From: Cryptomeria japonica
Lineage: Eukaryota; Streptophyta; Pinopsida; Cupressales; Cupressaceae
Direction: 5' to 3'
Length of the DNA: 64,000 bases
Assembly: GCF_030272615.1 (NCBI RefSeq)
Contig: NC_081412.1
Span: 695,338,083-695,402,082 of the forward strand
In this document: positions 23,959-37,160 of the stretch, piece after piece
How the letters are laid out: every line of letters starts with the position of its first letter
Numbering within the stretch: position 1 is the first letter of the stretch
Translations under genes and position numbers: made by a program
Notes under the pieces: generated by a model
The model's input: only the letters and a program-made list of their open reading frames with translations
What the model was told of the DNA's origin: nothing
The model's database searches: none

Positions 23959-26125
23959 TGTTGGCATTTTTTATGATTATGTTGTGATTGTCATTGATAG
24001 ACACACACTTGCTATGAGATCACTTTTTGAATGTATGAATTATGCTCAACCAGTATTTGTTCCAAACTGGTATTATGTTGTAGTCTTTAGACTATTGGTG
24101 TTTTGCAGAAAGTGTTTACCAATCTCAAGTGGCATGAAGACCTCAAGCGATTTGAGGATCTCAAGTGGAATGGAGCAAAGGAACTAAAAGCGGCAGTTAT
24201 CGTTTTCCCAGTCTTCATTTTTGTCAACCGGTAATCTGTTTAATAATTAAACCAGTATTACTCTGAGTTACCAATCGGTAATCGGTAAGGTTGTATAAAC
24301 CGGTAATACTTTGTGATGAGTTACCAACCGATATATTTTTGTGATGAGTTACCATCCACCGACACTTTGACAGTGATTTTGTGTTGTGTTACCAAATGTG
24401 TCTAGATACACTGAACCTAGAACTTGCAATGTAATCCTATTGGACTAACATGAAATCAGATTCCTTTTAAGGACATCATGTCTAGCGTTTTAGTAGTTGT
24501 TAGGGTTCAAGGTGATTGTTGAGGTTTTTGCATGTGTGATTACAGAAGAAGAATAGGTCTGTGTGAAGAAACAGAGTGTGGAGATATTGAAGATTGAAGT
24601 AATGCTGAAATGTATTAATGATGAGCTATCAGGGATCTAACCAAGCATACCGTGCTAATATTTAGATCACTCACTTGTTGATTACTCACATCTTCGACAA
24701 GTCTGAAACCTTTAACCAGGTAGGGTGAACTCACAATACTGGTTCCTACTTTTTGACCAACTTTGACACTTAGATGAATATTTTGAAAAAAACCTTCACT
24801 TTCTAACACCTATAACTTTTAAACCATTAAGAATTTGAAGATGATATAAAGTAGTGATTTTTAACATCGTGTTTGTAGATTTTAAATATATTTTTTGCAA
24901 ATTTGTTTGAATAAAATTTTATTGATTTTTTCATCTCCCTCAAAAAGTAGTTGTTTACAACAAACAACATTTTTCAAGAGTGATGTGTATCCCGAAACGC
25001 ATAATTTTTTTTCTATAAATGATAAAAACTTAATTCTTTTGAATTTTGGTTTGTAACATCAATACTCAAGGCATGCACTTTGTTTGATAGTGATATGTTG
25101 AATATTTTTTTATTTTATTAAGTTTTGAAGTTTGACTAATCATAATTTGGATATAGGTGTACGTTTGAACACATAACTTGTTCTATATATATCAAAATTC
25201 AATTTTCTTTTTTTTGTTAGAAAGAAAACACCAATACCTAGTGAATAGATATTTTTCAGAAATTTTTTGAATTAGTTTACTATTTTTCCCAATGCATTGA
25301 ACAAAGAAGCTCATGTTCGGTGAAAAACCTACATTCATAAGAAATAAAATAAAAATATATTAATGAAATTAAATATATTAAAAGTTATACTATTTAGAAA
25401 GCTTATAATAAGGACTAAATACTTTTAAATGAATTAATTTGACCCCCCAAAAGCTAATATAAAATTGGTTTTTTATCAGCATTTGATAGATGCAAAGGAG
25501 ACTCCATTGCAAGTATGATTTAGAAATAGAGAGATTCTATCCAAGAAATTTTGATCTAAGAGCCTTTGATTTAACTCTCTTCAATTAATTACTTCAAATG
25601 AGACCTCTTAAAGATTAAATCATTATATTTTTAAAAAAATGTATGATTTTAGCAAAAATCAGGTCGTACCAAAAAGTGGGAACCAACTTTGTGAGTTCAC
25701 CTAGTAGGCTTGGCAAAACCTTTGTAAATCCTCTAACAAGGTGGTTCATAACTATGGATGTGAAATCCTCTCACAAGGTAGTCTTTGATCGGACTTATCT
25801 CCTAACAGAGATTGAGATTCCTAACAGGATCTGTTCTGGTAAAGAACATTGTATGACCTTAACCGGTCTAGTTACTATTCTGCAGATAGTTACTTGTGAG
25901 TTTCATCTCATAGTGGTTTTTCCCATTTGGGTTTCCACATCAAAATCTCCTATGTTATGGTGATTGTGCTTCTGTGGGTGAATGCCTTATTTGATGTCTG
26001 GTTTGTATGTGTGTTAACTAGTTTGTTTGTAAAATTGTTTTACCGGTTTACTGCTAGACTGTTAAAGTGTTTGAGTTCGGTATTTTTTGGTATACTAATT
26101 CATCCCCCCCTCTTAGTATTCATCA
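23959..26125 (+). repeat. 3' LTR of element 2 (with MITE inside)
   Basis: Starts TGTTGGCATT after the PPT. It carries features shared with other LTRs of this group: repeated ACCGGT words, AATCCTCTAACAAGGT-type words, GTGGTTTTTCCCATTTGGGTTTCC (about 25913-25936) and a final C-rich ATCCCCCCCTCTTAG tract. Without the MITE it is about 1.19 kb, close to element 3 (1.15 kb). Confidence 0.75.
24724..25701. mobile_element. MITE-like DNA element, 978 bp
   Basis: Ends are inverted repeats: the left end reads GGTGAACTCACAA then, after a few mismatched bases, TGGTTCCTACTTTTTG; the right end is its reverse complement with about six mismatches over ~35 bp. TSD TAG flanks both ends (24721-24723 and 25702-25704). 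The interior is AT-rich with no transposase ORF. A 3-bp TSD points to PIF/Harbinger or CACTA-type mobilisation, but the termini are not diagnostic. Confidence 0.7.
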
Positions 26126-26595
26126 GAAATTAGAGAGCTCAATAATTTTATGTAGGAGCTACGCATTTTTTAGGGTTACAAGGTGGTTCATGGAGTCCTA
26201 CCTAGTCCAAGAGATATTTTCAAACACAAGCATTTTATTACATGCCTCTTTCTTGATTTTGGAATTATGCTTATTATGTTATTAAGATTACATAATCAAG
26301 GTTTGATATTTATTTTCTGATATGGATGAAAAACTGTTAATGAGTACAAATTGATTGAAGAAGTAATTTTGATGATTGGAGGAATTGGAGAAAGCAAATG
26401 ATTAGTTTAATAGAATCTTGGAATTTAAGAAAAGTATTGATATATTAGATGATATTATCAATAGTTAGAGATCACGATTCATCAAGACAAGTCTAGGTTT
26501 TGAAGCATATTAGAATTCAAAGGCTACAAAACCTCCAAAGAAGAAAAATGTAGAAAATCCTATAAGCTATAAGGATGTTCTCAATGAATTAAATG
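26126..26595 (+). pseudogene. gag: Copia-type gag fragment K, left part
   Basis: From about 26388 one frame reads FKKSIDILDDI, TSLGFEAY, KATKPPKKKN and SYKDVLNELNA, typical of a copia Gag just before its zinc knuckle. It is broken by three TAG codons at positions where Gln would fit. It stops at 26595; the matching continuation (NALNKNEESKKG) starts at 52595, so this gag was split by the large insertion D. The first 260 bases (26126-26387) are degraded and I see nothing definite there. Confidence 0.6.
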
Positions 26596-28164
26596 CAGAT
26601 GTTGTAATGCCCCTCCCTTGACCAAGCTTTATTTAACCTAGTTTGACTCTGGTTGACCTCTTCTATTGTTTATGTGGTTGGATGATATTCTATGTTGTGA
26701 TGACTTTTATCATGATACTATGCTATGATGTTTTGGAGTTAATAAATGTTGGTTACATGCATTAAATTATTATGGATGTTTAGATGTTAGATGTTATGCT
26801 TATATACTGACCATGAACTGACATATTTACTTTATGTATGAGATATATTATGTGTTCATTTTCATGTATGTGTATGAGTCTGTATGGGGTGTGAGGGGAT
26901 GATCTTCCATCAGGCACTTCAAAGAGACACAAAATGTCACGATTCTCCTCCACCAGTGTGCCTGTAAATGTTGGATATATGCATATGTATTTGCAAACAT
27001 TTGGTGTTATGCAGGTTGCAGGTACAAGGCATCGACTCCACCCGGTTTCACAAGTCTGAGCATGCCTACATAATCCCAATGGAAGTTGTGGGAGGTAGCA
27101 TAAGGCCTATTCTCGAACCCGCTTGTGTCATCCCGATCAGAACACCACATAGAAAAAATCTGATAACCCTGGGCATGTTGCGCGTGAGTATGTGTTTGTG
27201 TTGTATTTTGGTTTTATTTGTTTTAGTAGTTTTAATTATAATTTTTTTAATTATAAGGCTTTACTTAATCTATGTTAATTTAATTACTTATGTATGCATG
27301 TTTTAAAATTAAATTATATGTGTGTGTGTGTGTTGGATGGTAAGACTTACCATATTAATTAATCATCAAATTAATATTAATATTTAAGTAATTAAATTAT
27401 AATACAAACTTGAATATTTAATAGATTAAGTTATTATTTAAAATATAAAAGATTAAGTCATATAATAAATATAATATTAAAAAAATAAAAAAATATAATA
27501 AAAAGTAAAATGGAAGTTATTTAATCAAAGTAATGAGAGGAAAAAGCAAGTTTCCTTTTGTCAACAAGGGAAATTTGAAAGAAACTATTATGAGTCTAGG
27601 AAATTTGCAGAGAAGGGATCTTTTTTCTTTTTTCATGTTTTGATTTGGGTTTTGGAAAGATTGGATAGAGAAATGGAGAATGGGGATTTTTGGCATGCCC
27701 TGTCGGATTTTGGGTAGTTTCAGTGCATGTGGCTTGCATTATCATTTGGATATTGTGCTTCTTCATTATTTTATGGTTGTTATTTTGAGGTACGGTTGCG
27801 ATTTTGAGGTATGGTTTAAATTGTCATTGTTTCTTTTCCAAAAATGAAATTATCTCTTAATGAATTTTTGTGGTTTTCGATCTTTTTTGTTTCAATTTGT
27901 GTGAATGGTTATGGATGATTGTATTTTTTTATGGATTAAGTTATTTAAGTTTGCCTCCTGTGAATATTGGTATTAGTGATTTTGACTGATTCGTCCTTGC
28001 AATTTTAAATTTGTTCTATTGTTCTCAAATTTTTCTAGGATAAGAATTTGTTAAATTGATTATTTTGGTCTATGTATTACCTTTCGGGGGTTTTGTCAAA
28101 AAGATTATGAAATAGAATATGTATTTTATAAATTATGAATTTCGATTAATAGATTGGTGCTCTG

Positions 28165-28250
<86 letters not shown>

Positions 28251-29490
28251 TTTTTTATTTTATAACTCCCTGTATATTTAGAGGTTTGGACTAAATTAAA
28301 TCTCTGAAATTATAAATTTATTATATGATCTTTTGTTTCAGAATTAGTTATTCTTTTCTTCTTAATTGTTATCTGATGTTATTAATAATTATTGATTAAT
28401 TTAACGCTACCACTCCCCACTAATGTGGGGAGGCGTAACCTCCACCCACACCATGGGGTCTTAACCCACCGATATAGAAAAATTTGGAAATGAAAAAAGA
28501 CGTGCAATGTCTTTTCTTTTAAACATTTCAACTCCCCTAGTTATAATTTGTTCTTGCAAATGAATCACTTTTTATAATTTAGAATGTGTCCATATTAAAG
28601 TATATGCTTAGATTTAGAACATTTACCTTTTCATAAAGTACTAATATAATATTATTGTCTTTATTCCATATTCATCAAAGGAACCTTATAATATTAATAC
28701 ATGTTTTGGTTAATATAAATACCTTATAATTTCCTTATGAATATGTATTAGAATTTAACATATTTAGTATAATATAGTTAATTTTCAATTTTAGATTGAG
28801 TTTATTAAATTGAAATATTTATAAATGTTTATTTTGATATTTATTTTGATCAAGTGAATTAAATATATAATAAATAATTTAGTTGAAAATTTATTAATTT
28901 TTTTTTTTTTAAAATCTTTTTGGAAAGGAATTTGTTACTTTAATATGTCCTTTTAATGCTATGAAATTTATTATTATTATGGTTATACAAGTTGTTTAAT
29001 ATAATGACCATGGTGTATAAAATCTATCACATTTATGTAATTTCATTTTGAATCTTTTATAGGTTGTAAGTGATTTTATTTTAATTGATCCATAACATTG
29101 TTATTAAAACAAGTTCTTGGACCCTTGTCCTTAAATGTTATAGCAACCTATACCTACAGGTGTCGAGGTTTTGTGTCATTTATGTTGTTTTGCTCTGAAT
29201 GTCTTTTAGGGACTCCAGAGGTTGGTCTTGAGCTTTATCTCTATTGTCAATAATATCACATTCTTCTTTTTGCACGGGCTTTACTTGTGGATGGCTATGG
29301 TGGTTTATCTGTCTTTTGGCATTGTAACATTATTCTTCTTATGGGGTTGAGCTATCTTGAGCTCTTTGACGGAAGCTTTTGGATTTGATGCTTACGTGGT
29401 TGAGATGCGATGTAATTCCTGTTTTGGTTGGATCTCATTATTTGGTCTATGGTGCTCCCGATCTTTTTATGAGATGAGATTATTTTATGA
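26596..29490. mobile_element. D, left part: probable long LTR of a Ty3-type element
   Basis: Starts AGATGTTGTAATGCCCC right after AATGC (26591-26595). The same AATGC (52595-52599) follows ...GGACGTTACA at 52594, where the K gag frame resumes. If the first base is a T-to-A change, this is a TG...CA terminus with a 5-bp TSD. The block is AT-rich and non-coding, with a long AT microsatellite. Its right edge, where it meets truncated family-1 coding sequence near 29490, is not an LTR end, so a deletion or rearrangement is likely there. Confidence 0.45.
28166..28249. repeat. AT dinucleotide microsatellite
   Basis: About 80 bases of uninterrupted AT repeat in D. Confidence 0.95.
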
Positions 29491-31867
29491 TAAGTCACTC
29501 CTTCTAGGGGTTTTGTTTCTTTCCTTACTACTTCAAGCACTAATGCATCTTCTATATCCCATTCATCGAGAATCAAGACTCTCGCTTCTGCAATCATCTT
29601 CCTTCCTCGCGCTAGGGTAATAGTCCCAAATTCTGCCAACATTTTTTGCTTTACATCTGCCTCAATTGCAGATGTATCTTTGTGAGGGCATTCATTTTTT
29701 TCTTTCTCGCATCTTGCCTTGAACTGGTCTATATTCTTTCTCCAAACAAACTGCAAGAAGGACCCTATTTTGATAAAATTATCATCTGCCAAAAACTCCT
29801 CATTGGCCTGCTTAATGATAGGATCCAGTTCTTTACCTATAAATTCCTCTGTAGTTAAATCCATTTGGGCACTTGTTGGTTCTTCAGGCATTCCTTCTTG
29901 CAACTCCTCATAAGTGAGAGCTATTTCCCCAAGACTTCCTAATTGCAACAATTGCTCTGCTACTACCTATTCATCCCCTATATGTGTTGGGGATTGGGAA
30001 GGAGAATACATGGGTTCATCTATCTCCACTTCTGCCCCTATTTTTTGTCTTTTAGGGGAATTTGGAATCTCAACCACATCTTCTAATGCCCTTTTTCCTT
30101 TTGAAGTAGAAGGCTCCTCCCTTATTGGCATCAGTACATTGTACTTTGACCTTTTTAGTACTGTATATTTTCCTGGAGAGATCATCTTGACATAGGAGGG
30201 GTTGGCTACAACCAGTTTGGCCTTTCCAGGATTGGCTTTAATCACAACCTCCTTCTTATCCTTCATAGTTTGCATTAAATCCTCAAAATAATCTACCAAA
30301 AACTTAATCTTTTCTTGAAAAGGATGAAAAATAACGAAAGGATCATAATTGCTATCAAAATAATGAATGAAATCCAAAATCTTCTCAAAAGCTAGCCATT
30401 TTTCCTTCCTAACTTCTTGCTTAGCCAAATTGAACTCATTCCTTATTAAATCCTTAGGGAAGTGAAACTGGTGTGCTTTACCTTTACATACAACCCTCTT
30501 CTTGAACATACCATTAAAGAAATCCTCCAAATCAGAAAACCTTGCCACTATAGTAGACAACCTGTATGGCTGAAAGAAATCATCAAAATGTGTCCAACCA
30601 CCCTTGGTGATTACAAACTGATGTGCTATAGTAACAATTGGAAAAATTGTTCCTTCCCCCTATTCGTCAATTCTGCTTCTTGCAAACCTCCAATTTGCCT
30701 CAAGATTTCAATAATTACTATCTTCAATGGGACTTGACAGGGGAGCAAATATGGAGTTCCTCTAAAACCATAAACTCTGAATACAGTAGAGACAAGATAT
30801 AAATATATATCAACCCAGTTGTGCACAATGTTGATGCCTTTAGCAAATTCTTTAGGCCTAAGGAATTCAAGGAGAGTTTTAGGAATCCTAGGGTTGTATG
30901 GGCATACGAGGATTCTAAGCCTAGATGCAAAACATCTATCAAACTTCAAGTAAATTGCATCTTCCCTATCCCAAGATAGAATTGTGCTCCATAATTGAAC
31001 AGGCATCTCCTCTCCATCCTTTTCCTTGAGCAAGTCCATTTCATTAGCAAAATATTCAGCACCTTTAAATAAAAACATGTGCATAAGGAGAGAATACCAC
31101 CCAAAAGGTCTGTCCACCTTAGCATTCTTTATCCCTATCAATCCCTCATGAATGGTATCAGTGAGAGAAGGTGCAAAATCAAAAGTTACTGCTTGAGATG
31201 GGTTCAAAATTTGTGCTATCATGAGCATATAGTGGGTTGGCATAGTAGTTTCTACATCTTCCCCAAGAATCTAACATAAGGACCAATACATCCCTTTATC
31301 CCTCAAAGTAAATAGGTTTAAAGAGAAGGGTTTCAAGGTGCTAGGGCCTACAACTATCAATCCTCCTATTTTGGCAAAAAATTCTTTCAAGGGGCCATTT
31401 ATGAGGTGATCTCTTTGTGCCTCATTAACCTTTGCCAGTGTTTCAAAATTGATAGGCTCTAAGTAATTTGATACTTCACTAAGTCTAAAAACTCTCCTGA
31501 ACTCATCATCATTTATTTCAATTAGAAACCCACCATTTACATTTTTCATAGTCTTGGTATCAGGATCATAGTTATTTTCAATTTGGGTTAGTAGGTCTAC
31601 GTCCATGAAAACCCTAGGGACTATGAGCTTCCCAACATCTAATTCCCATATACTATTCTTTGGAGCAGGGGAATTTGTCTTGCTGAACCCCACTTTGAAA
31701 ATTCCTAAGCCTGATATTCCTATCTCGGGGTCCCTCAACTAATTCCCTTTATCATATAAACCATCGCCAATTCTCAGGCAGATAGCTTTGGGCACCAATT
31801 CCTTTACTTTAGCTGAAGCATTAGTGGACCTAGTTAATTGCTCTAAAAATTCATCACAAATGGCTCT
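29490..31867 (-). pseudogene. Family-1 ORF, copy 1b (main part, C-terminus truncated)
   Basis: Minus-strand frame clearly homologous to the ORF at 14040-17681: shared stretches include ILRQIGGLQEAEL, DRPFGWYSLLMH, VSTVFRVYGFRGTP and YLLQLGSLGEIA/EQLLQLGSLGEIA. It is broken by TAG at 31739, 31271 and 29967 and a frameshift near 30700. At 31271 and 29967 copy 1 has Gln, which shows that CAG became TAG. The N-terminal end is cut at 31867 by element 3 (TSD GCTCT); the first ~15 codons lie at 48338-48383. The C-terminal side ends near GVTYHK at about 29490, where D-like sequence begins. Confidence 0.75.
31863..31867. repeat. Left TSD of element 3
   Basis: GCTCT, repeated at 48338-48342. Confidence 0.9.
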
Positions 31868-33014
31868 TGTTACTACTTATCAAGTTGCCATTAGTTTTTA
31901 TATTCAAAGTCATACTATATACTCTAGTTGGTTAGCACTACTAAATCATGCAGTCGGTATAACAGAGAAGACGGTATGCACAGTCTAGTCGGTTATAGAA
32001 GAAAGTAGTCACAGAACGCAGTACACACCAAGCTATCTACCGAGTATCTTTTTATAGCTACTAAGCAGTAAAGATGACACACTGAGTTGATATTCACCGA
32101 GTGAAACGTGTTACCAGATACATTGAACCTGGACATGCATATGAAAACGTGTTACAAGATCGAGGCACATCTAACCGTCATCACATTGGACGTTGCACTA
32201 GAAGAATGTGTATGATTACAAGGTCAATCTAACCAATGAAATATTTTGTTTAGTTATTCATTTGAGGAATCTTGTTTGTAAGATCGAAGCAATGAATTGG
32301 ATCACCATTTTAAGAGATCTATTTATACAGCATGAGTTAAGTGTATGTATGCATGAAAGAAGACTGTTATAGAGACACATAGGTCATTGAGAAAGTTTTC
32401 AGAGAATAGTCGAAGAACAGAGTAAACAGAAGGGTTTACCAAGTTACTATATGGATTACCGAGGTATGCTATAAGCAAGGTAATCTATTCTGAGCACATA
32501 GAATCTGCTATAACATTTCAGATGTAAAGTTGTAGATATTTGTAATGATTTTATTGTAATATAGTGAAGTTGTAAGAGAAACCTTTAACAGGGTAAAAGA
32601 CTCTAATCAAGTCTATAAATTGTAAAGCCTCTAACCAGGTGCAACATTCAGAATAAATGTTGTAAATCCTTTAGCAAGGTAGGTCTAACAGATCTTGTTA
32701 CTCCTAACAGAGTAAGCTATCAGAAATAGCTAAAATGTATCTCTAACTGAGCATTCTTTATTATTGCAGTAGTGAAGTTGTGGGTGCCATCCCCACCGCA
32801 GATTTTCTCTCTAACCAAGAGTTTCTGCGTAACCAAAATATATGTGTTATGGAGTGAATCATGCATGATTGTTATCTATTTGTTTTAACTTTATTTTATG
32901 TTACTGCACTATTCTGTTTATGCATAATAGTAAAGTTATTATTCAAGAAAAGTTTTGGAGTACCGATTCACCCCTCCCCTCTCAATACATTAGCTTTCCA
33001 TATTGGGCCTAACA
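31868..33014 (+). repeat. 5' LTR of element 3
   Basis: 1147 bp, starts TGTTACTACTTATC and ends GGGCCTAACA; nearly identical to 47190-48337. Contains GGTGCCATCCCCAC and the C-rich CACCCCTCCCCTCTC tract near its end, shared with other LTRs of the group. Confidence 0.93.
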
Positions 33015-33016
33015 AT

Positions 33017-33028
33017 TGGTATCGGAGC
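33017..33028 (+). promoter_or_regulatory. Primer-binding site of element 3 (initiator-Met tRNA type)
   Basis: TGGTATCGGAGC two bases after the LTR end. Apart from one A-to-G change it is the TGGTATCAGAGC complementary to the 3' end of plant initiator tRNA-Met, the usual copia primer. Confidence 0.85.
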
Positions 33029-34430
33029 TTCAATCTTGGAAAAGTGTTTAACTACCTAATGAGAAAGATCTTATCAATGGAAGGCTATAAACAATCTTAG
33101 AGGATTGTGTATCTGCAAGAAGAGATGGATCATGCTAATCAAGTGATTGCAGACATGCAAAGGCAAATGCAAAAATCTCTTAAAGTAAGAAGAAGATTAT
33201 CTGATGACTTGCAAGATTCTCAAGAGTTAGTGGAACAAATTGAGACATCATCTGAGAATAGTATATCTGAAGAAACTAAAGAAATGATTAGAGTATTGAA
33301 AGAAAAGAACATAGCATTGGCTGATCAACTAAAAGCAATGAAAAGAGAACATTAACATTTTAGCACACAGATGACTGAAAATCTAGATGCATTGAGGATA
33401 GTTGAGGACAAAGCAAGAGATCTACAAAGAGAGAAACAACAACTTGATTTCTTAGTATCTGATAAGAATGATGAAATCACAAGGTTGACTGAGATTCAAC
33501 AAAACCTATCAGATCAACTAGGTTATGCACATCATGAAGCAATTCTGAAGAATGATGAGAATCAAGCATTGAAACTTGAAGTATCAAGCTTGACCGATGA
33601 ACTTGAAATAGAGAAGATATCCAAAGAAACATTGAAGAAGAGTTATGAAGCATCAAAGATGTTGGATGAGCAATTGAATACAAGAAGACCCAACAAAGAT
33701 GCAGGACTCGGTTACAAAGGAAAAGACTCTATCGAGAAAGGAATTCATACTACCGAGAGAGGAGAATCATCAAAGCAAGTTGGAAACAGGAATAACATCA
33801 AAAGAAAGAAGCCTATTTGCTACTACTATGGAAATCAAGGTGATACTACCAACATATGCCAGATCAGAAAAGGTAAGCAACCGAATATCACTAAGTCCAA
33901 TGATTATTGTTACAATTGCAATAAATATGGTCACACATCTAATCAATATAGGACAAAGTCTATTAACAACTATCAGAAGGCAAAATTCAAAGGGTTTTGT
34001 AAAAACTGCAATAGATATGGACATAGTACCGAGAAGTGTTGGTCTAAGCAAAAGAACTACATGTGATCTGCACACCAAGCAAACACTAGAGGTTACCGAA
34101 CTCACACAAATCCTTACCAACAATATGCAGCAATACCATGGGATTACAATACAAGGATATGGTCCGAATGTTGTGGAAGATATGGACATATAAGTGCCAA
34201 CTATTTTATAAGGTTTGGAATTAACAACCAAAGATCATGGAAAAATCCTGGTGTGGCATGTTTTCATTGTCACAAAGTTGGATACTTGGCTGGAGATTGC
34301 AGAGATCAACCTAGAGGAGACACTGAAGAGATAAAAGAAAAATTGAAGATGATTTGGAAAAAGAAGGAAATTGTCATGCCCAACTCTTGGGCACGAATGG
34401 AAATTTTTTTTTTTTGTTTTTTAAATACTT

Positions 34431-34536
34431 AACTAATTATCGACTAACTAAATTAAAATAATGCAACTTAGTGCGATTAACTTAACTAATTATCGACTAA
34501 CTAAATTAAAATAATGCAACTTAGTGCGATTAACTT
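34431..34536. repeat. Tandem duplication, period 53 bp, two copies
   Basis: A 53-bp segment starting AACTAATTATCGACTAAC is repeated at 34484 with no visible change. It is not seen at the equivalent place in A or B. Confidence 0.9.
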
Positions 34537-35047
34537 AACTAAATAATGCATCTTTGGTTCGGCCTCAACTACGTTAGTATCATTCTGGTAGTTAAGTCCA
34601 ATTTAGTAATAAGGATGACTAGGTTATTCCATGCGCTAGATTTTCTCCAAAAAGGAAATTCACTAAGCTACATTGATAAATAATTTAAAGTTCAAGTGTA
34701 ACGATTAATTTCAAATTTAAGCTTCTCAAATTTTATCTTACTTTCTTATCCTCTAGAATTTTTAATTTAGTATTCATCATGCCTTAAAACACCTTATTTA
34801 ATTCGGACCTCCATGAGTTAAAATTACGTTGCATTCATGTACTAAATTTGGCCCTATTTGGCCCTACTAAATCTTAGTAATTACACCCCTAATATATTTA
34901 TTTAACACTAACTCACCTAGGTACTTAAATCATTTTATAACGTTCCTTCTTCTTATTATCACAAGTGTTCAAAATTTATCTTCACATCTATCAACTTTAA
35001 TACCAATTAATTACCAATTTTAATCCTACTAATTTCATATATACCTA

Positions 35048-35076
35048 AATATATATATATATATATATATATATAC

Positions 35077-35115
<39 letters not shown>

Positions 35116-35788
35116 AATATATATATATATATACATATATATATCTACGTAATTACCCATACATGCACTTATTACTTTATACTAATACATATCCTTTTAA
35201 ACGCCATTTCCCCCCCCCCCCTCACATATTTTAAACTTTATGAGTGTTGCCCTAACCCGAAATTTGGGTTAGGGCGAAACACGTCATACCCACATATGTT
35301 TGTTTTATTTAAAATTTAACTCTAAATTTCTTTTCGCACTTCCTACTTCCCTAACCCTAACTTGCTGAGCTTTGTTATTTTCTTCTTTTTTTCATTCGTG
35401 TGTGTTTTGCGGGCTTGTGCAGGGGGGAACGGTGCGAAGGGAACCGGGAGAGGAGGAGGCGATCCGAGGGCACGCAGCGGCCGAAGCAAGGAAGCGGGAG
35501 AGGTTTCTGGGCGGCGCCACCAGTGGGTCTCTCCACTGCGTGGGCTGCGGCCCGCACAGAGGGCACAACCCGCTGTGCAGGTCGCGGCCCGCACAGTGGT
35601 GCGGCCCACTGTGTGGGTCACGGCCTGCGCAGCGCCGCTACCCCCGTGAGGGCCACGGCCGACACACTTGGCGCTGCCGTGGTGACCTCTACAACCCTCC
35701 GCGATGAAGTTGTTTTCCTTTTTTTTTTTTAAAAAAACGGATTAATCATTGTTTAGTATTATCTTTTTTTTTTCTTTAATAATTATAA

Positions 35789-35837
<49 letters not shown>

Positions 35838-35908
35838 CTGTTTAAATTTGTGGAACAGTGGTTTTATATGGTCTGTCAGTTACAATGTATATACCTGATA
35901 TTATTTGG

Positions 35909-35972
<64 letters not shown>

Positions 35973-36000
35973 CATGAGTATATCATTGAATCTCTATCTG
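35048..36000. repeat. AT and GT microsatellites plus degenerate GC-rich palindromes in C
   Basis: AT tracts at about 35048-35110 and 35791-35835 and a GT run at about 35921-35970 surround a GC-rich patch (35405-35705). The patch has units such as CCACTGCGTGGG and GCCCGCACAG, a worn form of the array in A and B. The ORFs at 35343-35732 in four frames reflect its GC content. Confidence 0.75.
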
Positions 36001-37160
36001 TAACAGGTTTATGAGCAATGAGTTTTCTCTTTTTTATCAGACATGGAATCAGTTTTCATCTTATATATATATATATATATGTATATATGTTTATATCTAC
36101 ATATATATATATATACCTTTATATATATTTAAAATGTGGAAATGGGTTTAATAAAACCCCCTTTTTTTTTTTTTGTTTCTTTGCTGGAATATAACTGAAT
36201 ATCAGACTGTAATCCATGAGGGTAAAATGTATTCAAATGTATATATATAGATATATTATCTCCCTTTTTTTTTTGCTATTCCTTTAAAAATAAGAAAATA
36301 TAACTAACTTTATTTTCTAACCACATTTTCAAAATGAAAAGGCAAGTATCATGCCCAAAATTTAGGGCAAAAACGGAACAAATTTTTTTTTAAAAAGATA
36401 CTAATTTAATTAACAAGCACACTCTTGCGACAAGCGTTAACGAAAATTTCATTAATAAATTCGAGCTCATTCTGAAACGAACGAAGCATCGACAATCTGT
36501 TATAATTTAATTGCGGAAAAACCTACTGGTTTAAATTCTATCTCCAAAAGATATTTAATTAATAGTTTTATTAAATTAATCATACTAAAAATATTAGGAG
36601 AGATATTTTAAAATTTATTTCCCACTATGACTACATAGTCTTAGCAATTTTAATTAATTTCTTCTTTATAATTTTCTTCCATATCTATATTGTGTACATA
36701 TACATATCGATCATGCATATATTTTGTATATCAATAATTTAATTTCTTAAATCAATTAAACTCAAAAAAAAACATACATATATATTCATATATATATTCC
36801 CATATATATATATATGGAAACATATATATTATTATATATATATTCTACATATATTCCAAATATTTTAATCCTAACATCCTAAATCCATTTCAACTTTCTA
36901 AATATTATCACTTAATTTCCTCAACCCTAATTAGGGTTCTAAATTCTTATTTAACCATTACCTAAACCCCAAATACATATTATTTTTTTTTATATTTTAA
37001 AAATTAAACTTCCCTAGCCCCTTTCGGGCTAGGGTTTAACCCATTTTCTTTTTTTTTAAACAGATGAAGACTCATGCTGGGCCGAAGACCCTATGGGCGG
37101 CCATGTCCATATTTTCTTGCAGGTCGCGAGGGTTTAGAAACATGCTAGGCCGCGCGCGCG

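Larger units (their letters stand above)
19656..26125 (+). mobile_element. Element 2: pol-less copia-like element (5' truncated by family-1 insertion)
   Basis: Order on the plus strand: gag with zinc knuckles (from 19656, N-terminus missing), spacer, ORF2 (21230-23688), PPT (23947-23958), 3' LTR (23959 to about 26125). The 5' LTR, PBS and gag start are absent from the window because copy 1 of family 1 inserted here. No protease, integrase, RT or RNase H motif lies between gag and the PPT. The 3' end was set at ...TTCATCA (26125) by analogy with related LTR ends and is less certain than the start. Confidence 0.75.

Noticed and set aside
27323-29340. Possible host gene or exon in the AT-rich stretch of D
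   Set aside because: No ORF with convincing composition and no splice-site series; several LTR-like words and the AT microsatellite fit repeat DNA better.
33017-33028. Possible tRNA-Met gene fragments at TGGTATC words (also 54053, 58884 and 59326)
   Set aside because: Only the 3'-end complement is present, each time directly next to an LTR end, so they are primer-binding sites.
35343-35732. Several Arg/Ala/Gly-rich ORFs
   Set aside because: GC-rich degenerate palindrome patch in solo LTR C; openness in four frames is a composition effect.
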